Of a stretch of 64,000 nt of DNA, positions 48,301-58,424 are shown piece by piece. Positions within the stretch are counted from its first letter, which is position 1; every line of letters begins with the position of its first letter. The notes under the pieces are model-generated. The model saw only the letters and a list, made by a program, of their open reading frames with translations, did no database searches and was not told the DNA's origin. Made by a program: the position numbers and the translations under genes. The DNA comes from Hirsutella rhossiliensis (Eukaryota > Ascomycota > Sordariomycetes > Hypocreales > Ophiocordycipitaceae), in assembly GCF_020360975.1 (NCBI RefSeq), contig NW_025408673.1:3286001-3350000 (forward strand), in the 5' to 3' direction.

Positions 48301-49343
48301 CACGCGCTGTGGAAGAGATTCACGACGGTCGTCATGTTGAACGAGCAAATGCGCGCCGCCGGGGATCCGGAATTGCAGGGGCTGCTGAAGCGGATCCGGC
48401 AGGGTGTGCAGGACCGCACGGATCTGGACCTCCTCAACTCAAGGTGCTACCGCGAGGGCAGGCGGATCCATTGGGAGACTGGCATCACCGTGGTGACGCC
48501 GCTGAACAGGAATCGGTGGAACCTAAACATGGAGGCAAGCTTGGCGTTCCGGGTCCAGCAGCGGTCGACGATGCGCATCTTCATCTCCGAGCACAAGTGG
48601 AAGGAGGGCCTGCCGACCGAGGAAGAAGCGATCATGATACTCAATCAAGGCGACGATAGCGCGATCCCCGTGCCGGCCGTCTTCATGTTCGTGGCCGGGA
48701 TGCCGGTCGTCGTGAACCACAACACCCATCAGGGGCTGAAGCTGGTGAACGGCGCCGGCTACTCGGCGGTGGAGGTCATTGTCGACAAGGCGTCCCCAGG
48801 GCATCGAATCTCGTCCGACATGACGATCCACTTCGGGCCGCCGGCGGGGATATTACTGGAATCGGCGACGACAAAGGACCTCCACTTCGTCGGGATGCCG
48901 CCGGGCACGATCTTGTTAACGCCGATGAGCGTCAGGATACACTGCCAACGAAAGCGGCCGTGGCAGCAGAACGACGTCAGCCGGAAGGGATTGCCGTGCG
49001 CAGCAGCCTTCGCCTGCACGGACTACAAGGTGCAGGGCAGAACGCTAGAGCGCGTGGCCCTGGAGCTGCGGGGGACACGGACGACGAAAGTCGATGGAAG
49101 GGCCGTGCCCTCGCAATGCGACCCGTACAGCTTATATGTGCAGCTATCGCGCTGTCGAACGCTAGACGGCATCACGCTCGTGTCCAAGGTGCGGAGAGAG
49201 ACTTGGTGGGCAACCGAGTCCCCGAAGAGATGACCGCCGCGCAGGCCAGGCTGGAGGTGCTAAGCGAGAGGACTGTCGAGGAAGCTTTGCGTCGGTCGGA
49301 TGGCGACGCTGAAGAGTCAAGGAGAGTTGTCAGGGTGAGGTGA
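42322..49343 (+). pseudogene. Helitron Rep-helicase, unit B
   Basis: The N-terminal reading starts about 42322, with TFRPIQPRKPVVEDTAW and later LRSIQPREPVFDNLREN. The CxxC region (CMMCYRKR, SCRSCF, CAECARC) is at 43.6-43.8 kb, and INEVTSSGMFGLDGPPD at 44.5 kb. IVGYGVPAIWFTINPNDI precedes the HUH block LHVHGLLWLHG (45.55 kb), which is shifted by one base. An 82-bp intron (45686-45767, GTAAGA...GATAG) follows. The Tyr motif is MYYVTNYATK (46.15 kb). The helicase is nearly whole: VGGEGGTGKSRII (47.8 kb), LVIDEVSMLG (48.07 kb), a two-G loss near 48157, then LFCGDFQQFRPVQER to YVQLSRCRTLDGI (49.14-49.18 kb). The end is LEVLSERTVEEAL after a last frameshift. Helicase motifs are complete; inactivity depends on whether the single-base breaks are real. 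Confidence 0.85.
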
Positions 49344-49524
49344 CGAGGGGAGAAGACGGAGGAGCGCCGGCGGGCAAGAAGACAAGGGCACTGGGCAGCA
49401 GCGATCAACGAGGGGACTTTTAGACTTGAAGGAAGAACCCGCTAGAAAGGCATGAACGAAAAGGGCAAAGACAAAAGACGCAAGTTTTAGACACAATAAG
49501 AAAACCGGCGGACGAAAGGAAAAA

Positions 49525-49880
49525 GGTTGGCATTGGCATTGGCATTGGCAAGGGTAAACAGGAGTATAAACGGGGAAACAGGGCAAGGCATGAGAGGGCA
49601 AGAGAAGGCGGCAGCGACCAATGATGAGGGAGGGACGGAAGGGTCGGCGACCAATCACACGGGATCTTTTATTCCGAAAGAGGAAATAAATCAGCCAATC
49701 AGAGGCGGAGGATGTGGGGGTGAAGCAGTCTGGGGCCTTTTTTCCCCGCGCGCTAATGAAGTCCTTTCGTTCCTCACACAAGGCACGTTCCTCAAGGCAA
49801 GGCCTTTCGTTCCTCAAGGCACACGTTAGAAGGCCTTTCGTTCCTCAAGGCATTCGTTCCTCAAGGCATAGGGAGGCACG
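49525..49880. repeat. Microsatellite and short repeats at Helitron 3' end
   Basis: (GGCATT) is repeated about four times at 49527-49550. At 49762-49870 the string CCTTTCGTTCCTCAAGGCA recurs about four times with variations, on both sides of the proposed Helitron end. The AGGCCTTTCG core also occurs near the start of each Helitron unit, so these may be subterminal recognition repeats. Confidence 0.55.
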
Positions 49881-49966
49881 TGACCGAACCCAGGTTGGTG
49901 CCGTGACACTGACACCGCCCAATCCTGCTCCTAACGGACCGCATTCGTCCCCGTTCCGCACACCAG

Positions 49967-50329
49967 TCACCTTGCGACGTCCGCGCCGCACACCAGGGCG
50001 CTCACGACAAAGCCGTACACGGCGGCATGCGCGTCTGTCGGCTCCGGGCCGCCGAGGACCCAGAACGGCTCGCCGGCTCCGTCGGCCGAGCGCTTCGACT
50101 CAGCCAGCAGGGCGTCGTCGCTCTCCCACACCTCCGTCTTGAGCTCGAGCACCTCGTCGTCTTCCAAGCGACCCGGGCCCTTCCCGTAGATCCCCCTCTC
50201 GACGGCCCGATACGCGAACCAGCCGAAGACCTGCAGCGGCCAGGGAAGCGCGCCCATGGCGTGAAGGCGCATAGCGGCGTAGTTGTCGCGCCACTTCTCG
50301 CGGGAGCGGGGGACGGTGATGGGTGGTTC
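49967..50329 (-). pseudogene. GST-like (FAX/metaxin type) C-terminal fragment
   Basis: One exon-like frame begins after a TCTGTAG acceptor at 50330 and reads SREKWRDNYAAMRLHAMGAL, FGWFAYRAVERGIYGKGPG, FWVLGGPEPTDAHAAVYGFV and ends VCGADVAR at 49967. The W-x-DNYAAMR start, the GPG and the TDAHAAVYGF segment resemble the C-terminal domain of fungal GST-related proteins of the failed-axon-connections/metaxin type. The N-terminal thioredoxin half is absent: upstream DNA to the next gene is only ~100 bp. The last ~30 residues expected for the family are also missing. It is a gene fragment ~140 bp beyond the end of Helitron unit B. Confidence 0.6.
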
Positions 50330-50433
50330 CTACAGACTAGGAGTCGGCGAGGCGACCCTTGACGAATCCAACAACAACCGCCTTGCATTTAGCTTCCCGC
50401 CTATAAACCCCCTGAAAACGTCACCATCCCCTC

Positions 50434-51483
50434 TCATACAGTGTATACTAGCTTCTTGCCGCTGACTTTATTCTCCTCCAGGGCCTTTAGGCCGTCCAAC
50501 ACCTTGTCCAGCCCGGGTTCGACATGCGGTGGGCGGACATTGAGCTTCTTCTTCTCGAGCAGCTCTCGAGTAATATCCCAAAACCTTGCGGCAAACTTCA
50601 AGTCCTCCGGCTTGGCCGCCATCTGCAGGTTGCCAAACTTAAAGTCCTCGCCCAGGGCGGTGTACGCCAAGGTAGACGAAACCTCGACGCCGCTGCGCGG
50701 GAACTTGCCGGGGAGGAGGGACGCGTACTTTAGGCCGGGCTCGGACGATGCAAGCGAGTCGGCACAGATCTGGGCCGAGGCAGGGACGGAGATGGTGTCC
50801 CACGCAAGGGTCAGCTTGTCGCCGGTGTATGCGCGTATCTTGTTTGCGCAATCGGCGTCGTTGTAGTCGAATGCCGCGTCGGCCCCGAGGGCCTTGACCT
50901 GGTCCATGTTGTGCGACGAGCAGGTTGTGACGACGGTGTAGCCCGACAGCTTGGCAAACTGGATACCGAGCGTGCCAGTGGCCGTGCTTCCGCCGTAGAT
51001 CAAGACGTGCACGGGCTTATGGATGGGCGCTGTCGGCAACGCTAGGCCCAGCGTCTGGTACAGGCCCTGGCCGACGGTGGTGATGCCGACGCCGAGGGTG
51101 GCGGCCTCGTTGATGTCCATGGCGGCGGGCACCTTGATCTGCACGTCTGCCTTGACTACAATGTACTCGGCAAAGGCGCCGTCCTCGGGTTGCACGTCGT
51201 TGGACCCGTGCACCACGCCGCAGACGCGGTCGCCCGGCTTGAAGCCCTTTGTGACCTTGGGGCCGACCTCCTCGACGACGCCGGCGTAGTCGCAGCCGAC
51301 CACGGGGCCCGCCTCGGCGACGAGCGACTTGATGTGCTTCCAGTCAGTCGGGTTTAGCGCCACAGCCTTGGTCTTGACGAGCATGTAGCCGTCGCGGAGC
51401 TTGGGGATGGGGCGGTCGTCGACGAGCTTGGCCCACCCGGACCCTTGCGCGACGATTGCACGCTGGCTGGTTTTGGCGACCAT
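50434..51483 (-). CDS. Zinc-binding-type oxidoreductase (ToxD/trans-enoyl reductase)
   Basis: A single-exon frame of 349 residues, MVAKTSQRAIVAQGSGW to KVSGKKLVYTV. The catalytic domain has KAVALNPTDWKHIKS, VGCDYAGVVEEVG and KPGDRVCGVVHGSN. The nucleotide-binding segment reads VLIYGGSTATGTLGIQFAKL, the GGxxxxG form typical of ToxD-like reductases and stand-alone trans-enoyl reductases. Structural zinc cysteines are absent, as usual for this branch. Such proteins reduce enoyl groups with NADPH, some in trans to polyketide synthases such as LovB. No synthase is in the window, so a role in secondary metabolism is only possible. Sequence and length are intact. It is cytosolic. Confidence 0.92.
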   Translation of the reverse strand: MVAKTSQRAIVAQGSGWAKLVDDRPIPKLRDGYMLVKTKAVALNPTDWKHIKSLVAEAGPVVGCDYAGVVEEVGPKVTKGFKPGDRVCGVVHGSNDVQPEDGAFAEYIVVKADVQIKVPAAMDINEAATLGVGITTVGQGLYQTLGLALPTAPIHKPVHVLIYGGSTATGTLGIQFAKLSGYTVVTTCSSHNMDQVKALGADAAFDYNDADCANKIRAYTGDKLTLAWDTISVPASAQICADSLASSEPGLKYASLLPGKFPRSGVEVSSTLAYTALGEDFKFGNLQMAAKPEDLKFAARFWDITRELLEKKKLNVRPPHVEPGLDKVLDGLKALEENKVSGKKLVYTV

Positions 51484-52258
51484 TTCTTTGAATGGGGAGA
51501 AGAGACGGGTTTGTTGTATACCGCGGCGAGGCCAGGTGTGCGAGGATTGAGGCTGGGGCGAGCGAGTACGGGTGGCTTCACTCGTTCATATCACTGAAGC
51601 TGGATCTGCCATTCGAGTTTGTCAGCAGCTCGATTCTCCCTCTTGCCACTTTGGGGATGGCCAAGCAGCGTCATCGGGCCGGCGGTTGGTGGTGGGACTG
51701 AGTCGTTCCACGAATGCATTCGTACAGCAGGCATTGAAACCTTGTCCGTCCCAGCCCATCCGACGCGCCTCTAGCCGCCCAACTTCACCCGGCCCGTGAC
51801 ACAGCCACTTCGGATCCATCGGAGACTACCGTAGAAATTCAGCAAATTCGTTCGAATTTTAGCGCCCCGGCCCGGGGGGGGAGAGGGGGGCCCACAGGTC
51901 TCAGCCCCATCAAATTTGTATCCCTTTGAGTGTGGAGGAGGAGCAAAGGGGTCACAGGCCCCACAGTACATAGCTACATGTCAGATACAAATTCAGGGGC
52001 TAGCAGCATCAGCAAAACCTTCAACAGTCAATTTTCTTAGCAATGCATTCAAATTAAGCTCTATGGCTTCGCAACAAGATCTACAAGCGTCGCAAGAGGC
52101 TATTCTACCTACAAATAACTTTCAACAGACCCTCTTTGTGCGGCTTGACCACTGTCAGCGTGAGCAGCCTATTGACAGCACAGTCCGCCCCCAATTCGAC
52201 CCTGAGCCTAAAAGGGGCCACGAATTTACCCCCTTTTCTGTGCCCGAGCGCAAGCCTC
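51484..52258. other. Intergenic with LTR-interrupted ORF remnant
   Basis: 51484-51840 is promoter-side DNA of the oxidoreductase. A C/G-run near 51866-51893 is low complexity. A plus-strand frame from MASQQDLQASQEAILPTNNF (52063) to EFTPFSVPERKPL ends exactly where the LTR begins at 52259, so it was probably cut by that insertion. Its family is not recognised. Confidence 0.4.
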
Positions 52259-52768
52259 TGTCGAGAAGAAGGTCCGAACGAGTTGACGTCTCTAGGTCTC
52301 TCTAGGTAATACAGCTTGAAACCAGGTAAGAAGGGAAGTCTGCAGACTGTTCTTTCTTCTTCCTGGACCACTGAGGGGTCCAGAGGATCTCCTATTCGAA
52401 CGGGGACCCTTTGAGGAGTCCGGCATAGCTATTACTGGCTCGGGGACCTCGAGAGACTGAACTATCGATCTCATAGCTAGCAGAGCTATTCGATCGGGGA
52501 GATGGAGCTGATGTTGCTGACGTAGATGACTTACGTGGCCTTCAGTAAGTGGCAAGAAGTGCCCTCTTCCTGATAGAATGTATACTATACCCGAAAACGG
52601 GATATCAACTTGGGAGAAGCTTGGAGGGATATAAAAGGGGCTGTTTGGACGGGAAAGGAGGCAACGGGCAAGAGAGCGAAAAACACAATATCTGATCGTA
52701 CGATACTCGACCTTCAAAAAGTCCCTTTATCCACGTTTATGCCCACTTTTGCTCTCTCCTTCGCGAGA
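52259..52768 (+). repeat. LTR, 510 bp, left of inverted pair
   Basis: It runs from TGTCGAGAAGAAGG to CTTCGCGAGA with a GGGATATAAAAGGGG box near 52625. Flanks are GCCTC and ACCTG and do not form a clear target duplication. It shares subfamily differences (CGAACGAGTTGACGTC, GTCTGCAGACTG) with the inverted copy at 53847-57915. Confidence 0.88.
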
Positions 52769-52894
52769 ACCTGAGGGGAGGGGCCTAGCTAGCATTATGC
52801 ATCTGCCGCATGCCTCCTTTTCCCTCGTGCCTGCTTTCCACAATTTTGGTACGGGCTGTAAGTGTTCGCAAACTTATGGACCCCCTCTATACTT

Positions 52895-53070
52895 CGTATT
52901 GGGTATCGACATTTCATCGGTTTATAAAAGCCTAGACTTCTCCCGTGCTTTTGTTGGCTCATCCAGGCACTCACTCATCCGTCTTGCTTGCCAGCCACTA
53001 CCAGCCCTTGCCTATCCGCACCAAGACATCTCTTTTTCCAAAAAGTTCTCTTTTGGACTCTAAAGCAACT
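52895..53070 (+). promoter_or_regulatory. Probable promoter of the secreted-protein gene
   Basis: TTTATAAAAGCC at 52920-52931 lies ~145 bp upstream of the ATG, and a pyrimidine-rich stretch (CATCTCTTTTTCC) follows. The spacing suits a fungal TATA-containing promoter with a short leader. It lies just outside the adjacent LTR. Confidence 0.45.
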
Positions 53071-53550
53071 ATGAAGTACGCCATCATCTTCGCAAGCTTT
53101 GCCGCTGTGGCCTTTGCCTTGCCTCAGGGTGGCCCTAACACCGGCCAGAAGCTCCCTTGGACGGCGGGTAGCAATTTTCGTGCTGACTGCGGCTGGTGGG
53201 GTTGGGACGAAAAGGGGTGCGGCACCGAGAAGTACTGCGATGCTATTGATGAACAAGCCCCCAACTTGTCGGATTTTGACAACGGCAAGCCTCGTTACAA
53301 GAGCACCAAGGAGTGTTTTGATGCCCATGACCCTGCGCCTTGGACGGAGGGTAGCAATTTTAGTGCTGACTGCGGCTGGTGGGGTTGGGACGAAAAGGGG
53401 TGCGGCACCAAGAAGTACTGCGATGCTATTGATGAACAAGCCCCCAACTTGTCGGGTTTTGACAACGGCAAGCCTCGCTACAAGAGCACCAAGGAGTGCT
53501 TTGATGCCCATCAGCCTGATCCCAGCCTCCGTGACAGGACCCGCAAATAA
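53071..53550 (+). CDS. Small secreted Cys-rich protein, two repeats
   Basis: 159 residues without introns. The start MKYAIIFASFAAVAFALPQG is a clear signal peptide, and the ATG follows AAGCAACT. The mature protein is two tandem 61-residue repeats (183 bp each, starting 53155 and 53338). Each has PWT-x-GSNF, DCGWWGWDEKGCGT, KYCDAIDEQAPNLS, FDNGKPRYKSTKECFDAH. Each repeat holds four cysteines, enough for two disulphides. Repeats differ at 4 replacement and 2 silent sites over 59 codons. No known fold was recognised. Size, secretion, cysteine content and TE-rich location fit an effector-like or other secreted protein, but function is unknown. It lies between two inverted LTR copies. Confidence 0.85.
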   Translation: MKYAIIFASFAAVAFALPQGGPNTGQKLPWTAGSNFRADCGWWGWDEKGCGTEKYCDAIDEQAPNLSDFDNGKPRYKSTKECFDAHDPAPWTEGSNFSADCGWWGWDEKGCGTKKYCDAIDEQAPNLSGFDNGKPRYKSTKECFDAHQPDPSLRDRTRK

Positions 53551-54063
53551 TAGTCTAATAGATGGTTGAGACCCCGAGGTCGAAGATTCGGGGATAAAGG
53601 GGAGGGTAGGGTGGTTTGTTCGGTGGAGAGAGTAGACCCTGGGCTGAATAAGGAAACGAGAGGAACAGGAGCATTTTTGAACAATACATACCTGTTGGCT
53701 AAGGCTAGGTGCGGAGCACCTAGGCGTGCGCACTTAGTTGGGCGGAAAAGGTGCATACACGCGGAAAACCTACATACACTCGAACACGGCCCCGCTACCG
53801 TAGAGACCGCGTTTTAGCGTGATTTCTCACCAAAACACGAGAAAACTCTCGCGAAGGAGAGAGCAAAAGTGGGCATAAACGTGGATAAAGGGACTTTTTG
53901 AAGGTCGAGTATCATACGATCAGATGTTGTGTTAATCCCTCTCTCCCCGGTTGCCTCCTTTCCCGTCCAAACAGCCCCTTTTATATCCCTCCGAGCTTCT
54001 CCCAAGTTGATATCCCGTTTTCAGGTATAGTATACATTCTATCAGGAAGAGGGCACTTCTTAC

Positions 54064-57000
54064 CAGGGCTCCTAATAGTGCAAGTAGTGCGTGTGAACAC
54101 CCCAAACGGCCCCTTCTGTGCGTGTGACGCCACTGGACCAAACTGCCAGTGCACTCGGCCAGGGCGCACTGAACTGGCAGTGCAAGCCCACATGGTCAAA
54201 CCAAACTGGCAGTGCAGACCAGATGGCCAAACCAAACTGTCCGTCCGTTCGTCAGCGACAAACTGCACTGCACTGCGAACTGCAGTTTACACTATCAGTG
54301 CGATATATAAAATACAGGCTTGGCGCACACGATTGAAGTCAAGACGTTATTTCCGCCTTAGGCCGCCCATGTGCCCATGAATCCTCATTGCTTCAAATGC
54401 ATCACGTTCTACCAAGCCGATGCTGACTTTCGTCCTCGAGACCTGAATCTTAGGCTTCAGAGCTGACGCGTTCGATGGTGTCGTGGCTGCCGTCCATGTA
54501 TCGACACTTGAAATGCACTCGTAAGAAGCTGGTCTCCATTTCGTTGGTTGGGAACTTACCTCTGTCGGAAGTATCAGTGCGCTATTATCCCAAGACCTGA
54601 GGCATTCCAGAAGATTGAGTGTTTCGACGTTGATAGAACCTCGCTGATCGGTCACTGATAACTTAGCCTTAGAGAAGAGTCGCTCCGTTTCCGCCGACAT
54701 CGGCGCGATTGACAGAATGTCTATAGCCATCAAGGATAGGCCGGGAAATCGTCGCCGCTGCGCTGGATCCAGCCACCATTTGAGCGGATCCGATACCATG
54801 ATTACAGGTTCGCGACAGTACACATCATACTCGTCATCATCCATGCTGAAAATCGTAGCCTTCTGCTCTTTCATCCATATTTTGTATCCGTTTGGCCGTT
54901 TTGCATCTGGTCTTTGTTCAGGAATTGGTCTGGTAATGCAGCACTGCGAGGCCGGTTTGTATTCCTCTCTCCACAACTGCCCAACGCGAGCCTTCGCTCT
55001 TTCAATCCACTCTTGCCTGTCTTCCCAGGTCTTTTCCATGTATGTCCACTTGAGAGAAGGATTCAAGACTGTCGCGGCCGAATAGACAGGTGAATCTTCT
55101 GTGAGCTCGTAGTAGTCGGCTAATTTTGCCCATGCTGTCTCCATCATCGTGGCTAGGAGGTATATCGGTCGTATTTCTGGCTGCTTCGATATGGTGCAAA
55201 AGGTAGTCCATGGTAGGTAGGACATCGGAAATGGACTTTTTCCAGCTTTCGTTGGCAATAGTAGCGTCGTGAAAGGGCTCGAGGAATTTATGGATCTCAG
55301 CCAAAACAATCCAATCGCACGGGTGCAAGGCATCTTCTTGCAGCGCAGGCTCCTCGGAGCAGAACACAGTAATGGCTTGACGAATTTTTGGTCTGAGAAC
55401 CCATTCGACCATGTTGTACCACGAGTTCCAACGGGTGTCGTTATCCCGCCGAAGCCGCAGACCATCACTGAGACCTGTGAACTTTGGAGCCGTTGAGGAG
55501 TCCATGTGATGAAGACAACGATGTTATGTACTTTCCTATCGCCCTCGTGTCCGCCACTGTTCGATCTCATCTTCGGATGGGCCGTGATAGGACTCGATCG
55601 TGCGCGGACGCTTATCTATGAGGAATTCCATCACCGCCAGATTGATGATGTGGCCGAAACAGCGAAGTCGATGCTGGAGGGGGTCGTAGAAAACGTCGAA
55701 CTCACGTTCCAGGTCGTCGCTGACTTTGTCGATCATTGTGTTCATATTGGATGCGTTATCCATCATGAAGTAACCAATCTTGGAGGCTATTCCATACTCT
55801 CGCACAAACTCCATGATGGCTTCCGCCATATTCTCACCACTGTGCTGTCCTTGAAGTTCTTTGATCCTGACCACCAAGGACAGCAGACCATGATCCTCGG
55901 TGACGAACTGAACCGTGAATCCTATCACGCCCAAATGATTCGGCGATGTCCAGTTGTCTGGAACAATGTGTATCGACGAGAGCATTTTGTAGTGCACGTC
56001 TGACAAACTCCCGTTTGCCATCGTAGCCTCTTTGCAAATCGCTTCTAATGGTATCCCCAGATGTCGGAAGAAGATCATTCGCAGCCGGACAAATGTACTG
56101 TATCAAGTCGCGAAAAGCTGGCTGCTCAACATGAGTGAATGGCAGACTGCAGGCTACAACGTAGCGACAGTAAAGCTCGCGAAACATGGGCTGGTCAAGG
56201 GCATTTTCAGCCACTGTCGCCTTGCGTTTCTTGGAAACCTGGGCCTCATCGGCCAAAAATGCGGTGATGTCACCAAGTCGAGTTTGCGTCACTTCTCGCC
56301 TGTTTTCTTGTCTTCCGGGAAGCATGATTCGGTGCTCCTTGCGCAAGTGGTTGACAATGGCGGATGAACCGCCAGAGTAATTGTACTTTTTGGCTCTTTT
56401 CTTATTCCAGCAGGGTTGACAGTGCCACCATTTCGTCCCGTTTGCGTCGGTCCAAGCTGCCGCATAATTTTTCCCTTCCTCTTCGGCAAAATTGCCAAAC
56501 GGGCGAAATATGCTGGCGGCAACTGTTCAGTGGGGACAAAGTGGACGGTGTTGGCGATGATGAGGCGGCAGTGTCACTTGCGCAGTCGGCCGCATCCGCC
56601 TGAGTGAAGTTGTCCATGATGTCGCGAACTTGGAGGCGGTCAGATACTGAAGAAACGTCTTGGGCGTGTCGAAGTCGGCAATCTTGGTACGGGAACGACC
56701 GCAACTACGGAACAGGGAGTCATTGCCGTAGAAATTGGGACACTGCAAAGCGCGACGAGGCCCTGATAAAATAGTCTGGCGCGTCACGGCGCGATTCATA
56801 CGCATGCAAGCGTGAATTCGGTTCAGTAAAGCGCTCAAGAGACTGCAGCTCTTTGTTCCGGCTCGCTATTGGTCAAGTTGGTCAGATTAAGGCCAAAATC
56901 GGGCGTCCCAGAATGAGCTTGACGTCCAATCACATCCCTCAAGGTTGATGATTGGAAGCCGGTGGCTTGCTTCATCAAGACTAGTCGAGCGGTAAAGTTC

Positions 57001-57614
57001 AGTGATCGTGAAGCGGTCTGGCGATTGGAGAGCGCAATAAATATTGCACATCTGATCTGCTTTTACCCTGTCGCGTCTGTTTCGTGTTTGTCGGCGGGGG
57101 GCAAGGTGAACTGAGGAAAGGCTTCAACGTCAAGTTCTGCCTAGCAGAGAGTATGGGAAGTGTGACCAGATGCTACCCTACAGACATGAGATGAAAGCTA
57201 CGCAGAGGCTCGTTCTGCCCTGGCAACACTTTGATATCTCGTAAGAGCTAGATGGTTTGTAAAATTGAGCAAGAACGCATCCCGCCGTTTAATCAGCGAT
57301 TGACTCGTTGTAAGTAGGCCAGGAATTACGTTAATGGTCAAACGTCCAAGTTTAGCTCTATCACACAAGTCACACTCGTCACACTGATGGTGACACTGAT
57401 AGTGCGCGACGCTCGCACTGAACTATGGGGCAGTTTGACGGGAGCCGCACTGAACCAGCAGTGTGGCGGGGGAAGCCTCACTGAACCAGCAGTGTGGAGG
57501 GGGAGGCCTCACTGGACCAGCAGTGCGTTGCCAAACGGTTACACTGCACTGGCAAGTGCAAACTGCAGTGTGCACTAATAGTGCGCTAAACGGTCTGCAC
57601 TATTAGGAGCGCTG
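54064..57614 (-). mobile_element. hAT transposon, 3551 bp, TSD CTTCTTAC
   Basis: Termini CAGGGCTCCTAATAGTGCA and, at the other end, the complement of CAGCGCTCCTAATAGTGCA. The exact 8-bp duplication CTTCTTAC is at 54056-54063 and 57615-57622. Both subterminal regions contain many CACTG...CAGTG motifs (CACTGAACCAGCAGTG and variants), probable transposase-binding sites. The insertion lies inside an LTR, so it is younger than that LTR. It belongs to a different hAT family from the one at 25.3 kb (different TIRs). Confidence 0.95.
54347..56617 (-). pseudogene. hAT transposase, frameshifted
   Basis: The start is MDNFTQADAADCASD at 56617. A BED-type finger follows (WWHCQPCWNKKRAKKYNYSG, then AIVNHLRKEH) near 56.3-56.45 kb. 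Mid-region blocks are YVVACSLPFTHVEQPAFRDL, GYFMMDNASNMNTMID and HRLRCFGHIINLA. The C-terminal dimerisation block is DILSIAPMSAETERLFSKAK near 54.7 kb, ending 54347. The frame changes near 56520, 56000 and 55510 and between 55480 and 55100, so as written it cannot make one protein. The family is the hAT superfamily with ~700 residues expected. Confidence 0.8.
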
Positions 57615-57915
57615 CTTCTTACCACTTACTGAAGGCCACGTAAGTCATCTACGTCGGCAACATCAGCTCCATCTCCCCGATCGAATAGCTCTGCTAGCTA
57701 TGAGATCGATAGTTCAGTCTCTCGAGGTCCCCGAGCCAGTAATAGCTATGCCGGACTCCTCAAAGGGTCCCCGTTCGAATAGGAGATCCTCCGGATCCCT
57801 CAGTGGTCCAGGAAGAAGAAATAACAGTCTGCAGACTTCCCTTCTTACCTGGTTTCAAGCTGTATTACCTAGAGAGACCTAGAGACGTCAACTCGTTCGG
57901 ACCTTCTTCTCGACA

Positions 57916-58424
57916 TAACTCCTAACTGTTTAACGACCCTGGTTGTCGCATTCAGGATGCGTACAATGAAATGCGCGGTTGATAAGCGATGTCATCGAAC
58001 TTTCTAGATAACATTACAAAAGCACCCTGGGTGGCAAGTGGCAATTCGCCACCGCAAGGCAGTCATATTCCCTCAGGACTATAAGGAGACAGAACTTCTC
58101 ACATTCATTTTAGATAGACGACAATGAACAAGATTGACTCTTACCTTCCATTTTTTTATCCCTCCGAGACTGGTGTCTCTCTCAGACCAGTCACTTACGA
58201 TTTTATCTCTTTTCGTTACGACGATATCCTTCGGGGACTCGCTCGCTCTCGGCTGCAGCTTTGCAGGTGTCTCAAATATGGAAAGCGGACTTAACGTATC
58301 ATGGCATCTTTGCAAGCTTTTATCGCATAAGTTATGCGATACGCGATATCGATCCTCGCGATACGATATTATCCGATAGCCTTGAAAACTTGCGATATCG
58401 TGGATCGCGTATCAGAAACAACCC
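57916..58424. other. Intergenic, no gene seen
   Basis: No coding frame was recognised. 58320-58420 is rich in GCGATA/TATCGC strings that can pair locally, next to the Helitron shard. Confidence 0.5.

Larger units (their letters stand above)
38980..49829 (+). mobile_element. Helitron unit B (~10.8 kb)
   Basis: This is the right unit of the tandem pair, homologous to unit A throughout but with many substitutions and indels, so the duplication is not recent. It starts directly at the end of unit A with no host DNA between. Its 3' part (49.35-49.83 kb) holds an extra ~480 bp of A/G-rich sequence, a GGCATT microsatellite and short CCTTTCGTTCCTCAAGGC repeats not seen at the end of unit A. The right limit ACACGTTAG is set by comparison with the unit A/B junction. 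Confidence 0.75.
53847..57915 (-). repeat. LTR copy split by a hAT element
   Basis: The minus-strand LTR occupies 53847-54063 and 57623-57915, with CTTCGCGAGA at its 3' end (53847) and TGTCGAGAAG at its 5' end (57915). The halves are separated by the hAT at 54064-57614 and one copy of its 8-bp target duplication. Removing these restores a full LTR like 52259-52768. Flanks AAAAC and TAACT do not match, so the LTR's own duplication is lost. Confidence 0.9.

Noticed and set aside
52975..53733. Minus-strand frame of 252 codons with an internal repeat
   Set aside because: It is the antisense shadow of the two-repeat secreted protein; the repeat comes from that gene.
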